Assembly: GCA_963920705.1 (NCBI GenBank)
Contig: OY987233.1
Location: 10,713,459 to 10,777,458 of the forward strand
Length of the DNA stretch: 64,000 nucleotides
From: Odiellus spinosus
Taxonomy: Eukaryota; Arthropoda; Arachnida; Opiliones; Phalangiidae
Reading direction: 5' to 3'
A model generated the notes under the pieces. The model was given only the letters and a program-made list of their open reading frames with translations. It searched no databases and was not told the DNA's origin. Position numbers and translations under genes: made by a program. This document shows, piece after piece, positions 49,340-61,500 of the stretch. The first letter of the stretch is position 1; each line of letters opens with the position of its first letter.

Positions 49340-52300
49340 TAAACCATCCCCATGTACATCTCCGTAACAAAATAGAGGAACACTTCGATAAAATCTATAA
49401 CCTTTTACAGATTTCCATGATCGTTTCAAATTAATTTAAATGATCAATTATTTCTTACTTATACATCAATATATTACTGAACAAAATGAAGCCTGGAGGA
49501 AATTTGAAAGCCCTATTTGCTGATAAAACAATACCGTAAGAAAAAAGTTCCTTCCCCCTTTAATATATCCAAAAATAGAGGTTAAAGGTCAAGGTTTTAT
49601 CCCCGGAGTTATTTAAAATCGTTTCTTAAAGAAAAAGGGATACCAACGAATCATAATTTTACTTTGGGAGAATCTACAGTTTCTCGAGCGTTCTGGCACG
49701 AGTGATAAGATCACTTTCGCGCGGTACTTAATACAGAACGTCTTACAATATTTCGTATGAAAATTAGCGTTAATTAGGTCATATATCGGTAAGCATGACG
49801 GGTAATAAAAAAAAGGCCTATCTTTAAAATTATTCAAAGAATCAAACGTATTGCATCTTTAAACCTGACAAGGATAGGAGTCTTACTAAAACAGGATGCA
49901 TTGATTGGTTAACACCTCCCCTCGTTGGAGAATTACTCTTATTATCATTATTCAAACGAAGGGAAAAAAATGTGATAAAGTTATGGCGAAGTGATATACG
50001 CTGTTAAATTCCACAACGAAATAACTAGTACTCAAGCCAAAAATATTCCATCTACAGTCTTCAACACACTAAAAGCTAGGCTACGCATTATCTTACTTAA
50101 AAGACATATGTAGCCTAGTTCAAAGCGAGTCAGAGTGTGTTGCCAACGCAAAGTGGAATTCGCAATCTTCTCGTAAATAAAAAGAATGATGTTCTTGGAT
50201 TTAGTTGGCAATGTCAACTATAAATAAATTAGGCTTAGCTATTCCAAAATATCTCCAACTACACGTACAATAATGAAAAGGCTTACAATTGTATAAAAAT
50301 GACATATTGTTAACTTCAATATGAAATTGTCAAACATATATAGATCATTTTTATTCTGATAAATGATTTAGTTTATTTATGGAACTTAATTAACCATAAT
50401 TTTCATACCAATGGTAATGGCCTTAATCTGGATTAAGTACTTATACGAAAAAGACGGCGCGAAAGAGACCATTTCACAGGTTCCAGAACGCTAAAGAAGG
50501 CTCTAAAAGAGCAAAATCACGTGACCATAGTGATGACGTATTACGGATAATTTTGTTTTATGAATTACATTTAATTAAAACACCTAAAATTTCATTTTTT
50601 TTCTTAAGAAACCTTTCCTTTAGCATCCAAATTAAACTATCCCCAAGCTTTCGCTATAATATACACGAATTTGATGGTATGTTTCGCCATAAAAATAGCA
50701 GTACAGTTTCTTGGAAAAAGATTAAAGATTAATGGTCTCTTTTAGGTCGTAATTCTTTCTATTTCTGAGAAAATTCATCGCTAGCGAGTGTAATTTGACC
50801 AGACTTTCTTAAGAAATAGCATATACAAGTCGGGATAAAACAAGTAGGTATAAAAGATTATCAAAAGTAAAGAAAAAATTAATATTTCCATTCTAAACTA
50901 CAATCGTTACAGTAAAATATTATCACCAAGCAAATAAGTTATAAAATAGATGAGAAAAAACTTCAGCCCGCTTTCTTTTAAAAGAAAAATACCTTACGTT
51001 ATAAGGTCGTGAATTTTATTGCCTTTGAAGGAAAAATAACCAGGTCTTATCTTTCAACCACACATTTGCTATTTAAGAGAAACAAGGCAGAAAGGGCTGA
51101 ACTTTAACGGAGAGGAAAAATGAAGTAACCTAAGTTTATAGTTAAAGTGAGGCTGCTATCATTTAGTGCATAGAGTGAGGAAAAACTATCTCTCTTCTCT
51201 CTGCGCCCGCATACACGAGACGCTGACACTACTCGGTGTAGACATTATCCTAGACTTTAACAGTGCAACCACAACCAAAATTTAGGAAAATTTCTTATTT
51301 TCCTAGATTTATAGGAAATTATAAATATTAAAGGCCTAGGATTTTTTCTGCCTGTTTCACTGGAAGTGGGCTCACCTTCCGGACTTCCCCTTGGGAAACA
51401 AGGCAAGGGGAAGCTTAGAGGGAGAGTTTGTTTCCAGGGTGACAGGCAGAAGAAATTCTAGGCCTTTAAACAGAACATTCTTTCTAGAAAATTTAATTAA
51501 AAAAATGATTTTTCTATTCACAAATTTTCAGCTTCAAAATTTCACGGTAAAATAGGAATTGTGATCACCCGGCTTTAGTTCTATTATTTTTAAAGGTTGT
51601 TCGAACCTAATTTCCATCAAAAACAACTTTATTAGAAGTTACAACGTACTAGAACTTGGCTAAAGAAAAAAAATAAAAATAAAATGGCAAAAATCTGACT
51701 AAAAAAAAGGAGAAATATGAAAAAATAAATGTGGGCTGAAATTTGGTAATTCGTGGAAAGATGGAATTTAAGAACTGAAGAGAAAAGGCAGAGGTTAATA
51801 TAATAAGCCAAAAGGGGATAGAGGCTGAGAGAGAATCAAATTCCAGTAAAAGGAGTTAATTTATTGCACGCACGATATAATTAAAACGACATATCCCACA
51901 AATATCCGACCTGTCCTCCATAAAAAAAACCAAAATAATGTAATCAGAAGCATATAATAAGAGCATTTATACTACAGGTTGTGGATAACTTTCATTTTGA
52001 TTATACTTATGCAATAAATAAAGTTTTGGTGAGACTTCACCTTCAAAATTTCTAAATAATGAGAAGCAAACGAATTACGAATGATTCACTATTTTACATA
52101 TTATAATTTAACATGAAATAATTAAGGAGAATTAGATGACTTGAGATTGAAAGATGTGGTAAAAAGTTAAGGAATTCTGTTAGTTTTACTTTTTAAATTA
52201 TGGAGGAATATTAACTTTTCAAAAAGGGTAAAAACTAGATAGGTTGTAAATGTCATGGTAAGATTCGTGAAATTCCTTAACAGACTGTGTAGAATACACC

Positions 52301-53754
52301 CTAGAGTTTTCTTGACATTTACAGGAGTTCCAAAAATGTTTTTTTTTTTTTTTTTTTTTTTTTAGGGGTACTGGGGAAGTAAAGAAGTTTTACAAGAATT
52401 CATGTATAAATAAATAAAATTTGTCTGTGGGCTTTAGTCTATGAGAGGGTGATAATAAATAGGAGAGTCTTATTTTTCTTAGGCGAAACCAAGGCAATAA
52501 AATATATATATTTTTTTGCCACTCCCGTTCGCAATGTCAATTAATGAGAGCCAATAAGATATTTATAAAGTTCTGTTAGAGGTTCATTTTCCTTTGACCT
52601 ATTATTTTAAAATTCCCTGATTTCGCACAAGCTTTTTAGGATAATTTTCAAAGATAATTTTAAATTCCCTGACCTTTCCAAGACCGATTAATCCTATTTT
52701 CAAATTCCCTGACCTATTAGCCAAATATACGAAATAAATTGTGCGAATTCAAATAGTATTCAGCCCATTTTTATAATCCCTGAACTTTCTACTTACTCCG
52801 CGACATGTTTCCACAATATTTAAAAATAATAAAAACTCAGATGTATGTATGACCCCCAAATTTTGACCATTCTAAGGTCATCCACTAACTTTGCCAATGT
52901 TAAGGTTGCATAGCATTTTCCATAATTGGGTGGCTAAAATTGAGAACTAGTATTGGATGCGTTTCATGAGCTTACCAAATGAAAATCTCCATTAGAGATA
53001 TCTTAATTAAAATCACGTAGAAAGAGATACACCCACTATCCAAAGGCATGGTCACAAGTTAAAAAATATCCAGAGGGGGTGCAAAATAATTTCAATTAAT
53101 CGCTAATACTGCCCAAGGAGGGGCAAATATCCCATAGAAAGAAAGTTAATATTCAACCAAATGAAGTCTTTCAATAGTAAACGTAAGAGCATTTAACAGA
53201 TCCAATTCAGATTCTAAGTTGGGTCTTATCATTAAGCAAACAATCCTATAGTTTCACGCAGATACCAACATATGGAACCTATAACAGTCTCAAGACCAAG
53301 GCTATAATTTAAGATCTTATCTAATATAAGCCTTAAAAGTAGAAATAATAATCCTACTAAAAGGCAGATAAGATAATAATACAAATTTCTTAACTAATAT
53401 CGTAGGAAAGAGACTAATTTATCGCAAACCTCCTTAATAAACAGTCGAAAGGTTGGTTTTCAACAATGAGAAAAACTATAGTTTGATTAAATATACTCCT
53501 ACAATACAACGCGTGTTAATTCAATGAGCTAAAGATTTTGTAACCTCAAAATATATTATCCGTTATTATTCACAATACTCAAAATAAATTCTAGATTCAT
53601 TGACACCCGTCTCAATGGCAGGTGTTTTTATAAAATGATTGAAAAGATACGCGTCATCGAAGCCATTACTTACAAACACGCCGCGATTTTTATGAAAACA
53701 TTCATTGTCACTTGATTAATTTTCGTTAGATAAAAAGATAAATGCTCTACTTAC
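49340..53754. other. Intronic DNA without recognised genes
   Basis: AT-rich sequence inside the first intron of the distal OXR1 isoform. It contains a 147-bp hairpin (51,330-51,477), a 25-bp T-run (52,339-52,363), a family G relic (about 50,510-50,570) and TTCCCTGA-rich repeat debris (about 52,610-52,790). No conserved coding exon was found on either strand. Confidence 0.6.
51330..51477. repeat. 147-bp near-complete hairpin
   Basis: AAAGGCCTAGGATTTTTTCT pairs with AGAAATTCTAGGCCTTT. The pairing continues inward through CTGCCTGT/ACAGGCAG, TTCACTGGAA/TTCCAGGGTGA and TTCCCCTTG/CAAGGGGAA. It could be a small MITE or the template of a hairpin RNA. Confidence 0.7.
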
Positions 53755-53819
53755 TGCCAAGATAATCCAATGCCATGTAGTCGATCCCTGAGTGATGGTT
53801 GACGAGTTGGAGCTGACAT
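53755..53819 (-). CDS. OXR1: OXR1 distal alternative first coding exon
   Basis: An ATG at 53,819 opens 21 codons, MSAPTRQPSLRDRLHGIGLS then W, followed by CA and a strong donor GTAAGT. It leaves phase 2, exactly what the OXR1 exon at 37,037-37,093 requires; the proximal first exon also leaves phase 2. The joined junction reads GLSWQSKKADS, resembling the N-terminus of a long human OXR1 isoform (LSWLKKKSQS). The protein from this start would be 934 aa. The gene would then span 13,142-53,819 with a 16.7-kb first intron. Splicing is inferred from phase, donor strength and the junction similarity. Confidence 0.75.
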
Positions 53820-54561
53820 ATCTTCCGCTGGTCAAGAACACTTTCCGATCCCAGCGGATGAAATTAAGGGTCACCGCCCAAATTAAAAGATAGCGTCGCG
53901 CATTTGTTAATTTGCGATTGATAATTTGTCACTACGACCGAATAATAATCGTTTAACTCCAACGCGTACCTATGAGGGAGAGAAAAAATGTTCGCCTATA
54001 AATTTCAAGGCGAACGAACTGGCTCGCTTACATTATTAGGGAAATTAAAGGCCTAGGACTAAAACGTCAAAATCGTTTTTCAAACAGATGCCATGCATTA
54101 TTGCATTGACACGGGGCGTAACGAAGCGTTTATTTAAAAGTATACATCTACCGAGACCTAATTTTTATAATGATTTCGATTTCGATAGATTTAATGATTT
54201 AAAACGGGTCAAAACACACCCTCTTTTACCAACTAACTTCAATAAGCCAAAACCGTTAACACTACTAAACTAGCCCGTCTCCGCATCCGAAAGACAAGGC
54301 TTAAGATTCTAAACCGCACGGCTTCTCGCGAATAAAACTTGGAAACCTATAAGAACGTAATTATTATTAAGAAATGGATACTTACAAAACCGATAACTCA
54401 TTAAAATGAGCTTTCAATGATAATTGTATCGTTTTTCGTTAATTGATCGCGCAATTATTTTATGACACTATTTTTAAAGTCATTCTTCGCCGATCCGATC
54501 GAAATCTAAACGCGTTTTAACTCTCCACTGGCCTCTCAGCTGTCTGGCCAATAAGCCGAAC

Positions 54562-54570
54562 ACTTCCGGT
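54562..54570 (-). promoter_or_regulatory. ETS/GABP-type site ACCGGAAGT
   Basis: ACTTCCGGT on the plus strand, the exact complement of the site at 54,741-54,749. It lies 743 bp upstream of the distal OXR1 ATG and beside a CCAAT box. Confidence 0.45.
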
Positions 54571-54740
54571 TGGTCCAAGCATTTTTTTTTTTTTTTTTGC
54601 TTTTTCTGTTCAATATTTGTAATCCTTTTGCCATCTGGCGTGAAGAAATAAAACCTTAAGCATTAAAATAAATTTAAACGATATTAAAAGTAATTTTAAA
54701 ATTAAATAAATCACTTCGTATTTAATTATGGAGTAATTAA

Positions 54741-54749
54741 ACCGGAAGT
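54741..54749 (+). promoter_or_regulatory. ETS/GABP-type site ACCGGAAGT
   Basis: A perfect ACCGGAAGT in AT-rich sequence, 179 bp from the inverted copy. Confidence 0.4.
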
Positions 54750-55546
54750 TAAATCCTATAAAGGGGTAGCAAATTCAGGGGTGATGAATAGACAACAGAT
54801 GTTATTATCCTTCTTATAATTTGACCTTGAATGCCTTTGATAATGTAAAATAGGTCCCGCTTCCGCCTAATTTAAATGCAACCCCCTTTTCTTTTATAAG
54901 AATACATTTACGTGTTAGGGAAGGGAAAATAGTAAAATACCATACCTATGCTGCCATTGTTACTATGAGCGGCACCATTTGCTAATAAAATCCGCCAGGT
55001 TCGCACTAAGTAAGGCCCGGGTCTTTTGATTGTGACGATTATATTTGACCATAAGTTTATAACATATCTTCTAGAAGATAAGTTATAAACTTTTGATTTG
55101 GCCAATAACAATGAAGATCAGAATGGTACAGGGATTCTTGTTTTACAATTTGACTAATAGGTAGAGGCTCTTTCATGGGTGTACTCAATTTTACACTCTC
55201 TCCTACAAGATTTCACTTCTGTGAGAAAGTAATCATTGTAATCAAATATAAAATGATAAAAATACTAATTTAAAATATAACTTTAATACTTTTCACAATC
55301 ACATGAATTCATTCGCATTTTATATTATTTAACAAAAATAGTTCTTAAAAAAACCAAATTTATAATTTAAAGAGGTGTAGAAGAATTCTCAGTATTTTGA
55401 CATACCAAAATAACGTAAAAAATTAAATATTTTAATTTTATCACAAATTTTTTTCCTAGTTTAAATCTAATTAAGACTTGATAAAACAATGATTAGTATA
55501 ACAAAACCAGATTTTAAAAATATTAAATACATTTTCAATAGAATGT

Positions 55547-55552
55547 TTTATT
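55547..55552 (-). terminator. Poly(A) signal of the SLC6 gene
   Basis: AATAAA on the minus strand, 34 nt beyond the stop codon of the transporter gene. Confidence 0.7.
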
Positions 55553-55585
55553 ACAAAAAACCAAGGCTTAATTAATTTAACAATT

Positions 55586-58500
55586 TTATAATTGTTCGGA
55601 ATTTTGTTTTTCTTTAAATAAAGGATTAGATCCAGTCGTATTTGATATGATAGGATAATTTTGGAATGCTGAAATTTGAGTAGGAATACTATCTATTTCT
55701 TGGCAATAAGTCTTCCATTCGCGATGATGTTTAGACGAAGCTGGACCGTAATCGAAACTGGGCCGAAATGTTTGCAATTTCTAAGCAAAAGTTAATTAAC
55801 GAATATTTTTAACGGAATTGGAAGAAAATTGGTTGCCTTTCTGATAGGTTTAAAGATTTAAAACAATTACTTCTCTAAAGCTTCCGGGTGTTGCAATAAA
55901 AATATATACCATATAAAGCGGAATCAAGATCATGGATATTGATGCGATACCCCAGCCTAAATTAATTAAATACCATCATTAGCGACAATCAAAGATTTAC
56001 CTTTGAATATTAAACGAGTACTCGGTAATTTCATTGGAATCGAGTACTCGGTAATTTCATTGGAATCGAGTACTCGGTAATTTCATTGGAATCGAGTACT
56101 CGGTAATTTCATTGGAATCGAGTACTCTGTAATTTCATTGGAATCGAGTACTCGGTAATTTCATTGGAATCGAGTACTCGGTAATTTCATTGGAATCGAG
56201 TACTCGGTAATTTCATTGTAAGCGAGCTCTTGGTAGTAGTTGAGGAATATATTTACCTAATTGCACGGCCCATACTGGATAAATATAATTCCCGTAGTTA
56301 ACGGGAGTATTCGTTACGATTGATAAAACCAAAATTAACTAAAACATACCGAAGGTCAAAATTAATTAAAATTTCCCGTAATTACGTTCGTATACTTACT
56401 ATTAATACAAACGGGCAAACAAACTTCCAACAAAATCTCCAAATAAATGAAATTTTGGTTTTTGTCATGAACTCAACGTCTCTCGCAAAATTATTTACAC
56501 CTAAAAGCGTAAAAGAAAAAGGATTAAATGGTCTAGCTTCAAACCAAGCTATAAGCTTACTTTATAAGCAATATTCTATAGCTAAATTTAATTTTATACT
56601 CTATAAAGCTTGCGAAAATAGTTTTGAGGCTCGATAAAGGCTCGAAAACAGAATTGAGGCTCGATAAATGCTTGAAACCAGAATTGAGACTCGATAAACT
56701 ATTTGCGAATCCCTGCTAAGCCTATTTGAACGTTATTCTCCCTTCTCTATGAATAAATATAAATCGCTTCTTGGTTTTTGTTATAAAACTGTAAACTTAC
56801 CGTAAATCCATCCAATAATTACGCACTCAACGATGCAAATTAATATTACAGTTAATACAGCGCTGTACCAATCTAAAAGTTGCAAAACATACATGCCTCC
56901 CTGAAAAAGTAAAATTCAAAATAAATTTAAAGTGACCCAGCCTTGACCCTTGGGCGAGTAGCAGAGGTGGGCAAATTCGCGAACTTTTTCGCGAGTGACC
57001 AGGCTTGGCTGTACAAAGTCACTCGCGAATTGCCTAGCACTGGCGAGTAGTAAGTCTAACTATCGAGCTAAGGCCTAGCAACAATTTATCAAAATGGGGT
57101 TCTTTTCCTAACAGAATTTCTTTGTAACTAGGTTTTAATGTACAAAAATTGAAAACTTACCCTAGTAGTGCAAATTAAACCAAGGAAAAACATTAGGACG
57201 CAAATAATTAACGCTAATAATGATCTTTTTTCTTGTAAATAAACTGGTAACTCGTCCCAAACAGCGGCGATCACAGTTTCAATCGTTACAAACTAAAATT
57301 GAACGTTTGATTGTAAAGTAATTCTAAATTTACTCTTTCGTATCTTAATTTTGATACCTGCGAATCGATGCCGAGTGTTAACATCATAAAAAAGAACAAA
57401 ACGCTCCATATTGGAGGGAATGGAAGCAAAGTTAATGCTTCTGGATATACTATAAAGGCCAGACCAGGACCTATTTCAAATTTAATAATTAAGTAATTTG
57501 TTGGAGGGTGTTAAACTACTTTAAATTGTAAAATATGCGTACCTCCCGTCGCGACTTTATCAATAGGGATCCCAGTTTGGTGCGATAAGTACCCGAGAAC
57601 AGAAAATACAACAAAGCCAGCCCAAACTGCCGTTATAACGTTAGCGATTGGAACAATAATAGCTTCTCTGAATTGTAAATTTTTGCAAATTTTAGTATTT
57701 ATTTAATTAAGCCTTGGTCCAAATATTGGGCCAAGGCTTAGCGCGAATATCACGCCTTGAAACTTCTTAAAACTTCGTTTGGAAAATGGAAATACAATTC
57801 ATTTTTAAAAATATGATTGAAATTGTATTTTTTTAACTTTTCGTAAGCCTTGGTCAAAACATTCGGCCAAGGCTTAACACAGAAATCATGCCTTTCTTTA
57901 TTTAAACTGTTTAGAAATAGAAAAATAAATATAAATTAAGGACTTACCTATAGCAGTTGTTGTAGAATTTATTAAAACTCGCCATAGTGACTAGACCGCC
58001 CCAACCAGGGCCCAAAGAGTAAAACACCTGGATGGCAGCGTCACCCCAAACCTATCAAACAATTAGTAAAACATCAAAAACATAGAAAACTAATAAATTG
58101 TATCTTACTCGAAATGAAAGCAAGGTTGACCATTTTGGATAAATGTAAAATTTAATTCCATCAATGGCACCGGGTAGCGTTAGCCCGTGAATGAATAGAA
58201 TTAACTAAAAGAATGAATGAAAGACGTTTTTGAGAGGAGAATTTAGGAAGAACCAAGGCTTAAATAATATAGTGGTTTTTACCAAAACAACGTACGGAAA
58301 CGTGGCCGTGAAATATACAACCTGTTAAGACAAAAATTTATTTTATACTACGCGTTTTTTTAAGCATTCATGATCAATAGAATCCCCTAATGAAATTGAA
58401 ACTTTGTAATTATAGTTTTAATTACTTTTCCAGTTGATTTAACGCCGCGGATGAGGCATAAATAGATGACAATCCACGCTACACCCAAGCAGATGACTAA

Positions 58501-61500
58501 TCTCCAATTTAAGCCTCCGATATCGTGTATACCGTCTGATATATCAAGAACATATTTGCTAAATTAATAAGTTCCCAAAATTTTTAATCTTAAAATCAAT
58601 TAAAAGGTAAATGAAGCAAGAACGGAAGTATAAAAGTTGTTAGGAAAACCAAGGCTTAGCGAGTATCAATCCTTATTTATTCGTTTACCTAGTTGGTCCT
58701 TGGCTATCTTAAACATTACAGGGTACTTGCAGTAGGCCCAGTAGGCCTAACGAGTACTCATTAGAAATACTCAATTTTAAGAACTTGCAAACATCCTCTA
58801 TTAAGCAATCGAGTGATTCGAGTACTCGTAATCGTCTTCTACTCAATAATCAAAAAATTAATGATTTCTACCAAAAATTACTATTTTAGTCACATCTAAT
58901 AAGTTAAAGCACGACGAGACAGACGAGATCTTATACTACAGTTTAAAGCTAATTATTATAAAAATTAATCAAAATTAAGTCGATATAAAACTGATTTAAA
59001 ATTGACAATAAATATCTGAATTAAGAAAGAAGGTAATGCGGATAAACTAAGCTAAATAATCAAAATGGACTAAATTCTTGAGGAGAACTTAAACTACAAT
59101 TTAAAACTAATCATCATTAGATTTAATCAAAATTAACGCTTTTACAGAGTTAATGAAAAAATTCATATAAGACAGTGTGAGGGAGATATAATTTTTTCAT
59201 TAACTATAAACACGTTTAATTTTGATTAAATTTAATTATGATTAGTTTTAAATTGTAGTTTAAGTTCTCCTCTGTCTCGTCTTGTAATTAGATTCATCAA
59301 TAATTTAATCCATTTTGATTATTTAACTTAGTATATCCGGTACCTTCTTTCTTAATTCAGATATTTTTTGTCAATTTTAAATCAGTTTTAAGTCGACTTA
59401 ATTTCGATTAAATTTGATAATAATTGGGTTTAAGTTGTAGTATAAGATCTCATCTGTCTCGTCATGCGTTAACATTCCCCGTAAATTTTACCTATTTTGG
59501 TCTATTTTAATTGTAGTATGATCTTATACTACAATTTTAACCTTATGATTATGAAAATTAAGCTGAATTAAAACTGATTTAAAATTGACAAAAATTTAGG
59601 AATTAAGAGAGAAGGTAACTTATAAACTAAGTTAAATAATCAAAATTGAATAAATTATTGAGTAATCTAATCATACAATGAGACAGAGGAGAACTTAAAC
59701 TACAATATAAACCTAATCATCATTGAATTTAATCAAAATTGAAAGCGTTCATAGTTAATGAAAAAAATATCTCCATCATACTGTCCAATATCATTTTTTC
59801 ATTAACTTTATAAAAGCGTTTAATTTTGATTAAATTTAATGATTAGATTTAAATTGTAGTTTAAGTTCTCTGTCTCGTCGTGCGCTTAGATTCCTCAAGA
59901 ATTTAATCCATTTTGGTTATTTAACTCATTTTTCTGGTACATTCTTATTTATTTCAGATTTTTTTGTCAATTTTAATTCAGTTTGAAATCGGCTTAATTT
60001 TGATAAAGTTTAATAATCATTAGGTTTATATTGTAGTATAAGATCCCATCTGTCTCGTCATGCATTAACATTCCCCGTAAATTTGGCCTATTTTGGTCTA
60101 TTTTAATTTTTGAACACAATTAAGCTTTTATATCCAAATCATACTGTCTAATAAGTTTGGAGTCTTGTTGAAAAATTAAAATAGACCAAAATAGGTCAAA
60201 TTTACGAGGAATGTTAACGACGACGAGACAGATGAGATCTTGTACTACAATTTAAACCTAATTATTATAAAAATTAATCAAAATTAAGTCGATTTAAAAC
60301 TGATTTAAAATGGGCAAAATATCTGAATTATCAAGCACCTGATAAGCTAAGCCAAAAAAAGTTACTTTTGAGGATTTCTTACGGCTTAATCAACAGAACT
60401 GTTCGATTGGAGCGAGTACTCATTCAGCCTTAAAACTAATTATCATTAGAATAAATGAATAAACCCCCTAATTTATATTTGGGCAGCTAGTTTACCCAAC
60501 TTTTCCTAGTTTCTTCGACATCAACGATTGGAAATACTAACTAGAAAAATTCGTGAGTCGGGGTGCTGATTTCGGTTAGTCCTAAGTCGGATATCGAAGA
60601 ATTTATGGCTTCGGTTGAATTTAAATTTGATGATAGTGTTAAATTCAAACTTGCACCGGCTGTTCGATAACTTGTAGTACAGTTTGGAGTATTCCAAGGA
60701 TTGTCGCAATTCTCCCAAGGGAGTGTACTCGTGAAAGACATTCCCAAATAAAAGAAAATGTACGATATGATGACGTTGTAATAGACGGAAAGGATAATGC
60801 AAACGAAAACAGTCGCATAGCCAGTGCCTGCGTATTAAACATTATTTTGTATAATTAATACCAACTTCAACAAAGCCACAGTTGTTGAACATTGATCTCG
60901 AGCTTCATTATCTTTTTTTATTTTAAAACACATTAAAGGGCAAGTCTAGTACAACAACAGATTTTTATTTATTCATAACATGAACTAAACTTATTCCCTC
61001 TTGAGCATTAAATTGTGAGACTTGCCCTTTGAAATTTTCACAATATTAAATATTCTAAAATCTGTACCTTTTAATATGGGGCTAATTTTGAAGACTTTTA
61101 AGGCTCCCAAACTAGTAAATTGACCTAACGAAGTTTCCATGAAGAATAACGGAATTCCGCAAACTAATAACATCGTGAAGTATGGAATCAAAAATGCTCC
61201 TGAAATTAACAACCTTGCATAAAAATCAAATGGGGCTATAAATCCCTTTCAGTTATAGTTTGTAATATATATTTTTGGGGATTTTAAACAGTTCATACCG
61301 CCTCCATTTCGATAGCAAAGATAAGGAAACCTCCAAGCGGCTGATAATCCAATGGCGTATCCGAGCATGGAAAGCAAATAATCCAATTTTCCTGTCCAGT
61401 TACCGCGTTCAGACGTCTCCTCGACATCTCTATATTCGTTTTCATCCTCATTAGCCGCGGTAGAACACTGTAATAATAGACAATAGCCTTAATTTAAATT

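Larger units (their letters stand above)
53820..55540. promoter_or_regulatory. Distal OXR1 promoter region
   Basis: Unique sequence between the distal OXR1 exon and the SLC6 3' end, with no other coding sequence recognised. It contains two perfect ETS sites in opposite orientation, a GGCCAAT box at about 54,547-54,553, and GC-richer DNA at 53,830-54,300. The transcription start cannot be placed exactly. Confidence 0.45.

Noticed and set aside
41165-52790. A single large hAT transposon between the CAGGGTTGCCA end and the TTCCCTGA cluster
   Set aside because: No transposase was found between them, no paired terminus and no target duplication. They are better treated as separate relics.
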